Shown here: positions 16,601 through 25,127 of the stretch, piece after piece
Position numbering within the stretch: the stretch's first letter is position 1
Layout: each line of letters opens with the position of its first letter
Assembly: GCA_023423995.1 (NCBI GenBank)
Contig: JAFAEL010000091.1
Coordinates: 1 to 51,437 of the forward strand
Length of the DNA: 51,437 nt
Direction of reading: 5' to 3'
Source: Pseudomonadota bacterium
Lineage (GTDB): Bacteria; Pseudomonadota; Alphaproteobacteria; Rhizobiales; Beijerinckiaceae
Made by a program: the position numbers and the translations under genes
The notes under the pieces: model-generated
The model's input: the letters and a program-made list of their open reading frames with translations, nothing else
Told to the model about the DNA's origin: nothing
The model's database searches: none

Positions 16601-17599
16601 TTATTCGGCCGCCATCGTTGGCAGCGGCATCCTGTGCTCGACCAGGCCGACCTGCTGCTCGATCCACTCATAGGTCGGAACCAGCCCTTCCTTGACGAGC
16701 GTCTTCGGCTCCCAGCCGAGCACCTCCCGCAGCCTCGTGTTGTCGCTGTTCCGGCCGCGCACACCCTGCGGCCGCGAGGTATCGTGAACCTTGATGATCC
16801 GCTTCCCGGCGATCTCGGCCACGATGTCCACCAACTGGTCGATCGAGACGAGTTCGTCCGTGCCGAGATTCAGCGGCGCTGCATGGTCGGACTGCATGAT
16901 CCGGTAGATGCCTTCCACGCAGTCGTCGACGTACATGAACGAACGCGTCTGCTGACCGTCGCCCCAGATCTCGACCATGTCGCCGCTCGCCGCCATGGCG
17001 ATCTTGCGGCAGATCGCGGCCGGCGCTTTCTCGCGCCCTCCGTCGTAGGTGCCGAGCGGGCCGTAGACGTTGTGGAACCGGACCGAGCGCGTCTTGAAGC
17101 CATAATCGGCATCGAAGTACTCGCAGAGCTTCTCCATGAAGAGCTTCTCGAGGCCGTATCCCTCCTCCGGCTGGGCGGGGAACGCATCTTCCTCCCGGAG
17201 AGGCACGACGTCGGGCTTGTCCTGCAGGTACATCGGATAGACGCAGGCCGAAGAGGAGAACAGGAACCGCTGCACCCCGCTCGCCCGCGCGGCTTGGAGC
17301 ATATGCGCGTTGATCAGGGTGTTGTTGATCGAGATCGTCGCGTGCGAGCCGCTGATGTAACCGATGCCGCCCATGTCGGCCGCCAGGTGGTAGACCTCGT
17401 CCACCCCTTCCACGACGCCCTCGCAGTTCTCCATTTCACGAAGGTCGCAGAGGGCGAATTCGTCGGCAGGCGAAGCCTCGAAAGACGGAGCCTTGATGTC
17501 GGCACCACGCACACGGTAGCCTTTTGCCATTAGGTATTTGACCAGATGATGCCCAATAAATCCACCGGCACCCGTGACAAGAGCAAACTTCCGCGACAT
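16601..17599 (-). CDS. GDP-mannose 3,5-epimerase-like NAD-dependent epimerase
   Basis: A 332-residue extended short-chain dehydrogenase/reductase. It has the NAD motif GAGGFIGHH (residues 10-18) and the YGLEK active site Tyr/Lys. The stretch HLAADMGGIGYISGSH, the SSSACVYP block, GGREKAPAAICRK and GVRGRNSDN match the plant GDP-mannose 3,5-epimerase pattern closely from memory, more than UDP-glucose 4-epimerases. It would convert GDP-mannose to GDP-L-galactose (and GDP-L-gulose). The start has AGAGGAGATCAGGG upstream. The divergent manC-like gene provides GDP-mannose, so the two likely feed the same polysaccharide. Substrate specificity is inferred from motifs, not shown. Confidence 0.83.
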   Translation of the reverse strand: MSRKFALVTGAGGFIGHHLVKYLMAKGYRVRGADIKAPSFEASPADEFALCDLREMENCEGVVEGVDEVYHLAADMGGIGYISGSHATISINNTLINAHMLQAARASGVQRFLFSSSACVYPMYLQDKPDVVPLREEDAFPAQPEEGYGLEKLFMEKLCEYFDADYGFKTRSVRFHNVYGPLGTYDGGREKAPAAICRKIAMAASGDMVEIWGDGQQTRSFMYVDDCVEGIYRIMQSDHAAPLNLGTDELVSIDQLVDIVAEIAGKRIIKVHDTSRPQGVRGRNSDNTRLREVLGWEPKTLVKEGLVPTYEWIEQQVGLVEHRMPLPTMAAE

Positions 17600-17749
17600 C
17601 CCTGATCTCCTCTGAGCTTCAGCAATATCTAACGAAGTCAGTACTTTTGATATTGCGCGTAAGGAGTAATTCCTGGAGCACGCGACATAATCTTACCCGA
17701 CGAAGCCGCGAACCAATGCCCCAGGTGCAACCGCCCCGCCAGCAGACGC

Positions 17750-18730
17750 CTAAGCGTGAGCGGCCGTTCGTAGCCGAGCCACGGGATCCTTCGAGGATGA
17801 GAGCAGCGCCTCGAAATACGCTATGGTCCGCGCGAGCCCTGCCTCGAGCGCAACCTTCGGGGCCCAGTGCAGAAGCTCCCGTGCTTTCGAGATTTCGGGG
17901 CAACGCTGCCTGGGGTCGTCGACCGGCAGCGGGCGCCGCACCAGTTCGGAACGCGAGCCGGTAAGTTCGATGACCTTCTCGGCGAGCTCCAGGATCGTGA
18001 TCTCGGCCGGATTTCCGAGGTTCACGGGCGTCGACAGGTCTCCGCCGACGTTCATCAGCCGGACGAGACCTTCGACCAAGTCGTCGACATAGCAGAAGGA
18101 GCGGGTCTGCTGGCCCTCCCCATAGATCGTGATCGGTTCGTTCCGTAGCGCCTGCATGATGAAGTTCGACACCACGCGCCCGTCTTCCGGGTGCATGTTG
18201 GGCCCGTAGGTATTGAAGATGCGGGCGACGCGGATCGGCAGCTTGTGCTGACGGTAGTAGTCGAAGAACAGCGTCTCGGCGCAGCGCTTCCCTTCGTCGT
18301 AGCAGGCCCTCGGACCGACGACGTTCACTCGCCCCCAGTACTCCTCGACCTGGGGATGGACCTCGGGGTCTCCATAAACTTCGCTGGTCGAACTCTGCAG
18401 GATGGGGCAGCGCAGCCGCTTTGCGAGCCCCAGCATGTTGATGGCGCCGAGGATGCTCGTCTTCGTCGTCTGGACTGGGTCACGCTGATAATGGATCGGC
18501 GAGGCCGGGCAGGCGAGATTGTAGATCTCGTCGACCTCCACGTAGAGCGGGAACGTGACATCATGGCGCATCAGCTCGAGGCGGCGAACATCCGTCACGT
18601 TATCAAGGTTGGCCCGGCTCCCAGTGTAGTAGTTGTCGACGCAAAGAACGTCGTGACCCTCGGTGACCAGCCTTGCACAGAGATGTGAGCCTATGAAGCC
18701 GGCCCCGCCCGTCACGAGTATCCTTTTCAT
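17750..18730 (-). CDS. UDP-glucuronate decarboxylase (UDP-xylose synthase)
   Basis: A 326-residue NAD-dependent enzyme that decarboxylates UDP-glucuronate to UDP-xylose. The Rossmann motif [10 protein letters not shown] is at the N-terminus, and the UXS signatures are clear: [34 protein letters not shown] (Tyr-x3-Lys catalytic pair), [21 protein letters not shown] and [15 protein letters not shown]. The in-frame ATG at 18730 starts right at MKRILVTGG with AAGGATC upstream; earlier in-frame codons lack this support. It is on the same strand as the GDP-mannose epimerase with about 150 bases between. UDP-xylose would be a donor for the glycosyltransferases. No UDP-glucose dehydrogenase to make UDP-glucuronate is in the window. 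Confidence 0.94.
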   Translation of the reverse strand: MKRILVTGGAGFIGSHLCARLVTEGHDVLCVDNYYTGSRANLDNVTDVRRLELMRHDVTFPLYVEVDEIYNLACPASPIHYQRDPVQTTKTSILGAINMLGLAKRLRCPILQSSTSEVYGDPEVHPQVEEYWGRVNVVGPRACYDEGKRCAETLFFDYYRQHKLPIRVARIFNTYGPNMHPEDGRVVSNFIMQALRNEPITIYGEGQQTRSFCYVDDLVEGLVRLMNVGGDLSTPVNLGNPAEITILELAEKVIELTGSRSELVRRPLPVDDPRQRCPEISKARELLHWAPKVALEAGLARTIAYFEALLSSSKDPVARLRTAAHA

Positions 18731-19031
18731 CGCCTGATCCTTGATTGCGCGTGCATAGCAAGCGCTCTCAATGGACCCGCCGCAATCGCGCATGCGGATT
18801 GGTATCCTCCCACGTCTATTCTGAAAGAGGTACTTCCCATTCTGGGTTGCGGGCCGCAGAGATCGCGCGCCCTGCAGGGATCACAGGATCCAGGGCCGCC
18901 GGCGCAAGTACCCCGAAATGGCCGCCAAGCTTGCCGTCGTTGCACGCCTCACTTGCCGCTCGCTCGCCGTAACGTTCCAGCGGGCCGCATCTGGGCTGGC
19001 CCCAACGTCATCAGGGCGTCAGGAGGCGAGA
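18731..19031. other. Divergent intergenic region, UDP-xylose synthase / manC
   Basis: About 300 bases between the starts of two divergently transcribed sugar-nucleotide genes. It must contain both promoters. I found no strong palindrome or T tract, and cannot place -35/-10 boxes with confidence. Confidence 0.45.
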
Positions 19032-20516
19032 ATGCAGAAGCGGATCAGGCCGCTGATCATGTGCGGCGGGGCTGGAACACGGCTCTGGCCAGCGTCGCGT
19101 GAGACGATGCCGAAGCAGTTCCTCCCGCTCCTTGGTAATCGGTCAAGCTTCCAGCAAACCTTGCTGCGCACCCAGGATGCCGATTGGGCCGGCACGCCGC
19201 TGATCATCGCCAACGAGGCCTATCGTTTCATCATCGAGCGGCAGCTCAGCGAGATCGACGCGGTCGCGGACCTCCTCCTCGAGCCGATCAAGCGGGATTC
19301 AGCGCCGGCCATCATGGCGGGCACCCTCGCCCTCTCGCAGGACGATGCGAAGACGCCCGTCCTGGTGCTCGCGGCCGACCACCACGTGTCCGACGCCGTG
19401 GCGTTCAACAGCGCTGTGCGCGACGGCCTTCAGGCCGCCTGCGACGGCTGGATCGTGACGTTCGGCGTGAACCCGACCCGTGCAGCAACCGAGTTCGGCT
19501 ATATCGAGCCTGGCCCGGCCGCGTCGGGGAAAGCCGCAAAGGTCCGCCGCTTCAGCGAGAAGCCTGATCCGGACACGGCCGCCAGGCTGATCGCCCAGGG
19601 CGGCCTCTGGAATTCCGGAAACTTCCTGTTCTGCGCGGAGACGCTGCTCGGGGAGTGCGAGCGGCTCGTGCCGTCGTCGCTGTCGGCCGTACGCGCCGCC
19701 GTCGCCCGGAGCCAAACGATCGCGGGCGCCCGTGTGCTCGCGGCCGACGAGTTCAGTCGCGCCGAAGGAACCTCCATCGACTACGCCGTCATGGAGCACA
19801 CCGACCGCGCGGCCGTCGTGCCGGTCTCCTGCGGATGGTCCGACATCGGCAGCTGGGATGCGTTGTGGTCTCTGTCGGATCAAGACGATGCCGGCAACGT
19901 GCCGCGCGGCGAGGTCGCGCTCGTGGATGCGAGCGGATGCTTCGTCTGGACAAACCGCCAGGTCACGTCGCTCCTCGGCGTGCACGATCTCGTGGTCGTG
20001 GCGGACGAGGACGCAATCCTGATCGCCGACCGTAACCGGAGCGCCGAGGTCAAGCAGGTCGTCCAGCTGCTCAAGTCCAAGGGCAGAACGGAGGCGAGTG
20101 CCCACGCCCGGGTTCATCGTCCCTGGGGCTGGTATGAGGCTCTCGATCGCGGCGAGCGCTATCAGGTCAAGCGCATCGTAGTCCATCCGGGCGGACGCCT
20201 GTCGCTTCAGAAGCACCGCTTCAGAGCCGAGCACTGGGTTGTTGTGAGCGGTCAGGCCCACGTGACGGTGGGAGAGGAAGTAAGCATCCTCGGCGCCAAC
20301 GAGCACGCCCACATACCTCTCGGAGCCGTCCACCGGCTGGAGAACTTCGGCAACACGCCGGTCGTGCTCATCGAAGTCCAGTCCGGCTCCTACCTCGGGG
20401 AAGACGATATCGTCAGGCTCGAGGACATCTACAACCGCGAGGCCGTCCCGCGTTCGGAAGCCCCGTCCCACCTCGGCGAGGAAGCACGGCGCGACGTCGG
20501 CGCGGCCGGATCGTAA
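19032..20516 (+). CDS. manC: Mannose-1-phosphate guanylyltransferase / mannose-6-phosphate isomerase
   Basis: A 494-residue bifunctional type II enzyme that makes GDP-mannose from mannose 1-phosphate and GTP, and isomerises fructose 6-phosphate to mannose 6-phosphate. The pyrophosphorylase domain has the signature MCGGAGTRLWPASR (about residues 10-23) and FLPLLG, then ENTDRAAVVPVSCGWSDIGSWDAL-type residues around 280-300 (here preceded by YAVMEHTD). The C-terminal cupin (from RPWGWYEALDRGERYQVKR) has the metal-binding QKHRFRAEHWVVV and GAVHRLEN. The start ATG follows CAGGAGGCGAGA. It opens the plus-strand EPS block and supplies GDP-mannose for the GDP-L-galactose enzyme encoded on the other strand. 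Confidence 0.96.
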   Translation: MQKRIRPLIMCGGAGTRLWPASRETMPKQFLPLLGNRSSFQQTLLRTQDADWAGTPLIIANEAYRFIIERQLSEIDAVADLLLEPIKRDSAPAIMAGTLALSQDDAKTPVLVLAADHHVSDAVAFNSAVRDGLQAACDGWIVTFGVNPTRAATEFGYIEPGPAASGKAAKVRRFSEKPDPDTAARLIAQGGLWNSGNFLFCAETLLGECERLVPSSLSAVRAAVARSQTIAGARVLAADEFSRAEGTSIDYAVMEHTDRAAVVPVSCGWSDIGSWDALWSLSDQDDAGNVPRGEVALVDASGCFVWTNRQVTSLLGVHDLVVVADEDAILIADRNRSAEVKQVVQLLKSKGRTEASAHARVHRPWGWYEALDRGERYQVKRIVVHPGGRLSLQKHRFRAEHWVVVSGQAHVTVGEEVSILGANEHAHIPLGAVHRLENFGNTPVVLIEVQSGSYLGEDDIVRLEDIYNREAVPRSEAPSHLGEEARRDVGAAGS

Positions 20517-20620
20517 CCCTACGGCGGATCCGGCTCCCCAGAGTAACCCGTAATTGACGTTCTACGGGAGCCCAACAGATGGCAAGATCGCTCTAGTCAA
20601 CTGTGTAGACACTGAGAATT

Positions 20621-20676
20621 ATGAGGCCTCCACTTCTGCCAAGCGACCACTGAGCTTGGCCTTTCGGAGACCTCAT
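20621..20676 (+). promoter_or_regulatory. Structured leader hairpin upstream of the epimerase gene
   Basis: Arms ATGAGG/CCTCAT (20621-20626 with 20671-20676), TCC/GGA inside, an internal loop, then GCCAAGC/GCTTGGC (20638-20644 with 20654-20660) with a 9-base loop. The hairpin ends 37 bases before the epimerase start. It could be a terminator of read-through from manC or a leader structure. Confidence 0.45.
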
Positions 20677-20713
20677 CTTCCAGATAGCCCCGCGAACTTG
20701 CCCGGAGAAAGAA

Positions 20714-21664
20714 ATGCGCGTTCTCATTTCCGGCGGAAACGGCTATGTCGGACGGGAGCTCGCAACCCTGCTCGCTCCTGGCCACGAGGTCTGCGTTCTC
20801 GACAACCTGCGGTATGGGCGGGTCCGGTTCACCGAGTCCGACCTGAAGCGGCTCCGGTTCGAGGTGGCGGACATAACCGACCGGGCGGCGGTCGACAGAG
20901 TCGTCAGGTCGTTCCGGCCGGAAGTGATCGTCCACCTGGCCGCCATACATTATATTCCCGAATGCGAGGCCGACCCGGCAGGCGCGATTGCGACGAACGT
21001 CGTTGGAACGACGAACCTTCTTCTCGCAACCGAGCCCGGCTGCCGGTTCGTCTTCGCCAGCAGCGGCGCGGTCTATGCTCCCGCCGCCGAGCCCCACGCC
21101 GAATCCTCCGAGTTGAAGCCGAGCGACATCTACGGCTTCACGAAGCTCCAGGCGGAGGATTACGTCCGGCACATCGCACGCGATCGCCGGCTCGAGGCGG
21201 TGGTCGTTCGCCTGTTCAATGTGATCGGGCCGGGGGAGACGAATCCTCATCTCGTGCCGGAGATCGTGGCTCAGCTGAAATGCGGTCGGGCGACAATCAA
21301 GCTCGGCAACATCTGGCCCAAGCGCGACTATGTGCACGTCGCCGATGCCGCGCGAGGCTTTGCAGCCACGGCGCTCAGCAGCGCCGTCTCCCCGGGAGAG
21401 ACCGTGATCGTCAATCTCGGCACGTCGCGGAGCTATTCCGTGGCCTCGGTCCTGCGGAAGCTCCGCCGTATCGCCGGGGTGCACTTCGTTCTCGAGCGAG
21501 ACGAGAGCCGTGTCCGGCCCGTGGACCGGCCCTTCTTGGCTGCCGATAACAGCCTGATCCGCCGATTGTTCGGCTGGAGCCCGGATCACACGATCGAGGA
21601 CGCGCTCGCCGACCTCTGGAGCAATCCGGACCTGTCCGACGCCCTGTTGGCGAGATATCGGTGA
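20714..21664 (+). CDS. NAD-dependent sugar-nucleotide epimerase/dehydratase
   Basis: A 316-residue extended SDR enzyme. The Rossmann motif GGNGYVGRE is at residues 7-15, the ASSGAVYAP block contributes the catalytic Ser, and YGFTKLQAEDY supplies the Tyr-x3-Lys pair. It resembles GalE-type UDP-glucose 4-epimerases but with no feature I can use to fix the substrate. The start has CCGGAGAAAG upstream. Its stop overlaps the start of the glycosyltransferase (ATG at 21664), so it opens a long operon-like run of polysaccharide genes. It probably makes a rare hexose or deoxyhexose donor for the repeat unit. Confidence 0.88.
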   Translation: MRVLISGGNGYVGRELATLLAPGHEVCVLDNLRYGRVRFTESDLKRLRFEVADITDRAAVDRVVRSFRPEVIVHLAAIHYIPECEADPAGAIATNVVGTTNLLLATEPGCRFVFASSGAVYAPAAEPHAESSELKPSDIYGFTKLQAEDYVRHIARDRRLEAVVVRLFNVIGPGETNPHLVPEIVAQLKCGRATIKLGNIWPKRDYVHVADAARGFAATALSSAVSPGETVIVNLGTSRSYSVASVLRKLRRIAGVHFVLERDESRVRPVDRPFLAADNSLIRRLFGWSPDHTIEDALADLWSNPDLSDALLARYR

Positions 21665-22929
21665 TGCGCGTTCTCGCCGCGATCGTCATTCCTCCGCACA
21701 TGAGCGCTAGCGGCGCCGTGCGGGCGGGCGAAAGGCTGAGCGCCGAGCTCTCGCGCCACTGCGACGTCACCGTTGCAAGCATGATGAACGGCAAGGCTAT
21801 CGACCGCCGGATCAAGGATATCGGGTCGGTCGAGCGCCTTGAGATCCGTTCGAGACTGCCGCCCCTGCTTCCGTGGTCCCGCATCCCGCAGGGCTACGGC
21901 ACACCCTTCTACAGCTCCGACATCCCGGAGATCGTACGTCGGGAGCGCTTCGATCTCGTCCACATTCACAACCCGATGCCGGGGCTGGAGATGGAACGCG
22001 TCGGCAAGGCCTGCCGGCAGCGGGGTATCCCCTACGTGATCTCGACCCACGGCTACAACGAGATCGCCAATGGCGAGGCTATCCACCGCTTCTCGGTAGC
22101 GCGACGGCTGGCATGGCGAACGCTGGTCTCGGACCCGGTACGGCGGGTGACGGCGAACGCGGACGGCGTTTTCGCGCTATCGCCGGCCGATGTGGCGATC
22201 GTTCGTCGGATGGGCTTCGAGGGCGAGATCTCGATCGTCACCAACGGCGTCGATCTTCCGCCCGAAAACGCGAGCGCGACCGACGAGGCCGCCCTTCATC
22301 GCTACGCCATCCCGCGCCGCGGTGAAGACGACGTTCCCACCTTCATGTTCCTCGCCAACCACACGCCGAACAAGGGGCTTCCGGTCCTGCTCGAAGCGTT
22401 CCGGGGTGTGCACTCGCCTTACCGGCTGATCCTTGGGGGCGAGCAGCGCGGCGGCATCGACTACGACGGGGCGAGAAAGGCCTGCGGGCCCGGCCAGGAG
22501 ATCATCGTCACGGGCCGGCTGGAGGATGAGGAGGTTTCGGCGCTGCTCCGGCGCTCCGACCTGTTCGTGTTTCCCACGCTTGCAGACACGCTGCCCCTGG
22601 TCGTGCTGGAGGCCATGGCCCACGGCAAGCCGGTGCTGGCGTCGCGCGTCGGTGGCATTCCCTTCCAGCTCGATGGCGAGAGCGGCGTGCTGGTGCCACC
22701 CGGGGACCCGGCCGTCCTGGCTGCCGAGATCGAGAGACTCGCTCGCTCGCCCGACAGGCTCGCCGAAATGGGCCGGCATGCCCGGGCGCGCGTTGAGGCG
22801 CATTTCACCTGGCCAATTGCTGCGCAGCAAGCGCTGGCCGGCTACGAGCGCGTGCTTCGCCGCGAGGTCCGCGTACCGGCGAGATCTCAGTCCCGATTGC
22901 TCCCCCTCCAGCAGGATACGTTGGGATGA
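21664..22929 (+). CDS. Glycosyltransferase, GT4 family
   Basis: A 421-residue GT-B fold retaining glycosyltransferase. The N-terminal acceptor domain starts MRVLAAIVIPPHMSASGAVRAGE, and the C-terminal donor domain contains FLANHTPNKGLPVLLEAF and the family E-x7-E region as DTLPLVVLEAMAHGKP (first acidic residue Asp instead of Glu, as in many relatives). The ATG at 21664 overlaps the upstream stop by one base, and a GTG three bases earlier is also possible. Its own stop overlaps a small ORF by four bases. It would add one sugar to the lipid-linked repeat unit on the cytoplasmic face. The sugar is unknown. Confidence 0.92.
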   Translation: MRVLAAIVIPPHMSASGAVRAGERLSAELSRHCDVTVASMMNGKAIDRRIKDIGSVERLEIRSRLPPLLPWSRIPQGYGTPFYSSDIPEIVRRERFDLVHIHNPMPGLEMERVGKACRQRGIPYVISTHGYNEIANGEAIHRFSVARRLAWRTLVSDPVRRVTANADGVFALSPADVAIVRRMGFEGEISIVTNGVDLPPENASATDEAALHRYAIPRRGEDDVPTFMFLANHTPNKGLPVLLEAFRGVHSPYRLILGGEQRGGIDYDGARKACGPGQEIIVTGRLEDEEVSALLRRSDLFVFPTLADTLPLVVLEAMAHGKPVLASRVGGIPFQLDGESGVLVPPGDPAVLAAEIERLARSPDRLAEMGRHARARVEAHFTWPIAAQQALAGYERVLRREVRVPARSQSRLLPLQQDTLG

Positions 22930-23129
22930 AGGTCGGGTTGGCGCGTCGTGGCGGAACTGGCGGTTCTTCTGCTCCAGTTGCCGGCCCGAGGTTCGGAGCT
23001 ATGGAGCCCGTGCTCCCCGTGGCTTTTTCGCCAATTCGGTCCGTGCCCCTCGCAGCGGGCGCGTACGACCAACGTGCGGTGTCGCCTCGGACGGTCCGGC
23101 CAAGCCTCGCGCAGGTTGCCGCTCGATGA
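22926..23129 (+). CDS. Small ORF bridging GT4 and flippase genes through ATGA overlaps
   Basis: A 67-residue frame (MKVGLARRGGTGGSSAPVAG and on) that begins inside the stop of the GT4 gene (ATGA at 22926-22929) and ends inside the start of the flippase gene (ATGA at 23126-23129). Both ends sitting on four-base overlaps is what translated genes in tight operons look like and is unlikely twice by chance. Against it, the protein is low in complexity, rich in Gly, Pro and Arg, with no recognised domain. It may be translated just to carry ribosomes to the flippase start, or be a small membrane-free accessory peptide. Confidence 0.5.
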   Translation: MKVGLARRGGTGGSSAPVAGPRFGAMEPVLPVAFSPIRSVPLAAGAYDQRAVSPRTVRPSLAQVAAR

Positions 23130-24412
23130 GCCGGATCGAGCGGATTGAAGAGGCGCAGCGGGCATTCCCGCGGTGGCTTCCGGCTGTGCCGCCGCAGGTT
23201 CTGCGTGCATTCTGGACGCTTTCGGATCAGGCCGTCGTCAGCATCGGCTCGTTCGCGCTCAGCGTCCTCCTGGCACGCCGCTTCGTGCCGGCCGACTATG
23301 GGACCTACGCGCTTCTTGTCGGGGGCATGCTGATGCTCCAGATGGCGCTTGCCTCGCTCGTCTTCCATCCTCTTTCCATATTCAGGAGCATGGCGAGCGA
23401 GGAACGCCGAAGCCGATACACCTGGACAAGCCTCGTCATCGCCGGCCTTCTTTGCCTGCCTCTCGCAGCCATACTCGCGGCAGGTCTGCTCTCGACCGGG
23501 CGAACGGACCTCATCGGGCCTGCGCTCTGTTACTTCCTGAGCTGGCAGGTCCACGAAGCCGCGCGGCGCAACCTGCTCACGGATTTCAGGTTCTGGGATG
23601 CCCTGCCCGGTGACCTTATCGGCTATCCGGGCCAGGCTATCGTCGCATTGGGCCTCTTCGGCCTCGGCGATCTCACGCTCCGGACTGTCCTGATCTGGGG
23701 ATCGGCGACGTTCCTGATCGGCAGCGCGGCGCATCTTGCACGGCTCGAGCTGAAGCGCGGCAGCGTTTCGGAGCTCCTCGGGGACGCACGTGCCTTTTGG
23801 GCGACCGGGCGATGGTCGCTGCTTAGCAACGCCCTCTCGTTCGTCCGGCTCATGGTCTCGCCCTGGACGCTCGCCTTTCTCCACGGTCCCGCCGCGACTG
23901 GCATGTTGCAGGCGGCGTCGAATCTCGTGGCGGTGACGAACCCGATCGTCACGGGCCTGTGCAATGTCGTCCCTCAGACGGCCGCGCGGGAGCGGCATCA
24001 CGGGATAGGACGCGCGCTGAGGGCCTCGGCTTCCTACGGCTTGGTCGGCCTGCCGCTGATCGCGCTCACGTACGGTGTGGCCTTCGCTTTCCCGGAGCAA
24101 CTCCTGCAGCTCGTGTATGGCGGGAACTCACCCTACGCCGCGTTCAGCAGCGGGGTACGCATCCTGGTCGTCGGCGCTTTCCTGACCTACACGACCGAAC
24201 TGATCTGCGCGTTCTTCCACGGGATCGACCAGCCGCGCACGGCTTTCCTGACAAACGCTGCCGGCGCGGCCGCAGCCGGAATGCTCGCGTTCCCGATGAT
24301 CTGGCTATGGGGCGCCACCGGCGCCTGCTGGGTGGTGGCGGCCACCAGCGCTGTCCGGCTGATCACGGCTTGCCTCCTGCTCTCGAGGATGATGGCGCAT
24401 GACGCTCGCTAG
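23126..24412 (+). CDS. Polysaccharide flippase, Wzx-like
   Basis: A 428-residue integral membrane protein with about 12 hydrophobic helices, in the MOP/MATE-like superfamily of oligosaccharide flippases. N-terminal helix QVLRAFWTLSDQAVVSIGSFALSVLLARRF and the motif DYGTYALL near residue 55 are typical of Wzx and RfbX-type proteins. It would move undecaprenyl-linked repeat units to the periplasmic face. The start at 23126 is an ATG overlapping the small upstream ORF; in-frame codons further upstream lie within the GT4 gene. Its last 14 bases overlap the next gene. It fits with the priming transferase and the Wzy-like polymerase in this same locus. Confidence 0.9.
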   Translation: MSRIERIEEAQRAFPRWLPAVPPQVLRAFWTLSDQAVVSIGSFALSVLLARRFVPADYGTYALLVGGMLMLQMALASLVFHPLSIFRSMASEERRSRYTWTSLVIAGLLCLPLAAILAAGLLSTGRTDLIGPALCYFLSWQVHEAARRNLLTDFRFWDALPGDLIGYPGQAIVALGLFGLGDLTLRTVLIWGSATFLIGSAAHLARLELKRGSVSELLGDARAFWATGRWSLLSNALSFVRLMVSPWTLAFLHGPAATGMLQAASNLVAVTNPIVTGLCNVVPQTAARERHHGIGRALRASASYGLVGLPLIALTYGVAFAFPEQLLQLVYGGNSPYAAFSSGVRILVVGAFLTYTTELICAFFHGIDQPRTAFLTNAAGAAAAGMLAFPMIWLWGATGACWVVAATSAVRLITACLLLSRMMAHDAR

Positions 24413-25115
24413 CGACGCTCGCCCTTTCGCGAGTTCGGGGCACGGGGCGACGTATCCCGCCACTCACAAGCTGCACATCCGGCATGTACTGATCGATGCC
24501 CCGGACAGAAGGGCGCAGGCGGGCCGCGCGACCGCGCTCGCTCTCGCCCAGGCGGAGGCCGATGCCGAAGCCGACGTTGAATTGGTCGTGCTCCGCGCCG
24601 GCCAGCATCCGGCCTCCGACATCTGCGAATTGCCCACCCAGTTCCTTCCCGCTGAAATTGATCAGCGGACGGGGCGGATGGGCTCGCTCAATCCGGAGAT
24701 CATGGCCGTCCTCGACTCCTACCGCCCAGGCACCCTCTTTCACCTTCACGGCGGCAGCGAGTTCGTCTTCCTGCAACTCGGCCGGAGGCTGCGGCGACGC
24801 GGCACTCCCTATCTGGTCACGACGCATGGTGCCTATGCCGAGGCGACCGGGGAATGCCGGATGCCCGGGCAGCTTGGGCCCAGCCTCGCCCGCCGGCTCC
24901 TCTGGAAATCGTTTCTTGAGGGAGCGGAGTTGGTCTTCGTCTCCTCTTCCGCCGAACGAGACATGCTCCGCGGGATGGCATCCCGCAGCCGGCTATCGCC
25001 GAACTGGGGCGTCCAGCGCTTTTCGGCCGGTGCCAGGCCGGCCGAAAGCCTAGCCCCAAATCGCAATTGCCCTGCCCTCGACCTTCCCCTTCCAATGAAG
25101 GTCCGCGCTGCCTGA
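24399..25115 (+). pseudogene. Truncated GT4-type glycosyltransferase (N-terminal half only)
   Basis: A 238-residue protein. The N-terminal acceptor-binding domain of a GT-B glycosyltransferase is recognisable: LFHLHGGSEFVFLQLGRRL, VTTHGAYAEATGE, and LEGAELVFVSSSAERDML near residues 170-195. At about residue 205 the sequence reaches SPNWGVQRF, where relatives have the linker PNGV before the donor-binding domain, and then runs about 35 residues of low complexity to a stop. No E-x7-E region or other donor domain follows, since a GT2 gene begins 13 bases later. It may be a remnant after deletion, or a non-catalytic protein. The start overlaps the flippase gene by 14 bases. Confidence 0.65.
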
Positions 25116-25127
25116 GGAGACGCCAAG

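Noticed and set aside
20554..21549. 331-codon plus-strand open frame over the epimerase gene
   Set aside because: Only a shadow; the epimerase frame has the Rossmann and Tyr-Lys motifs.
24399..25127. Insertion element as the cause of the truncated glycosyltransferase
   Set aside because: No transposase, terminal inverted repeats or target duplication are seen at the break point.
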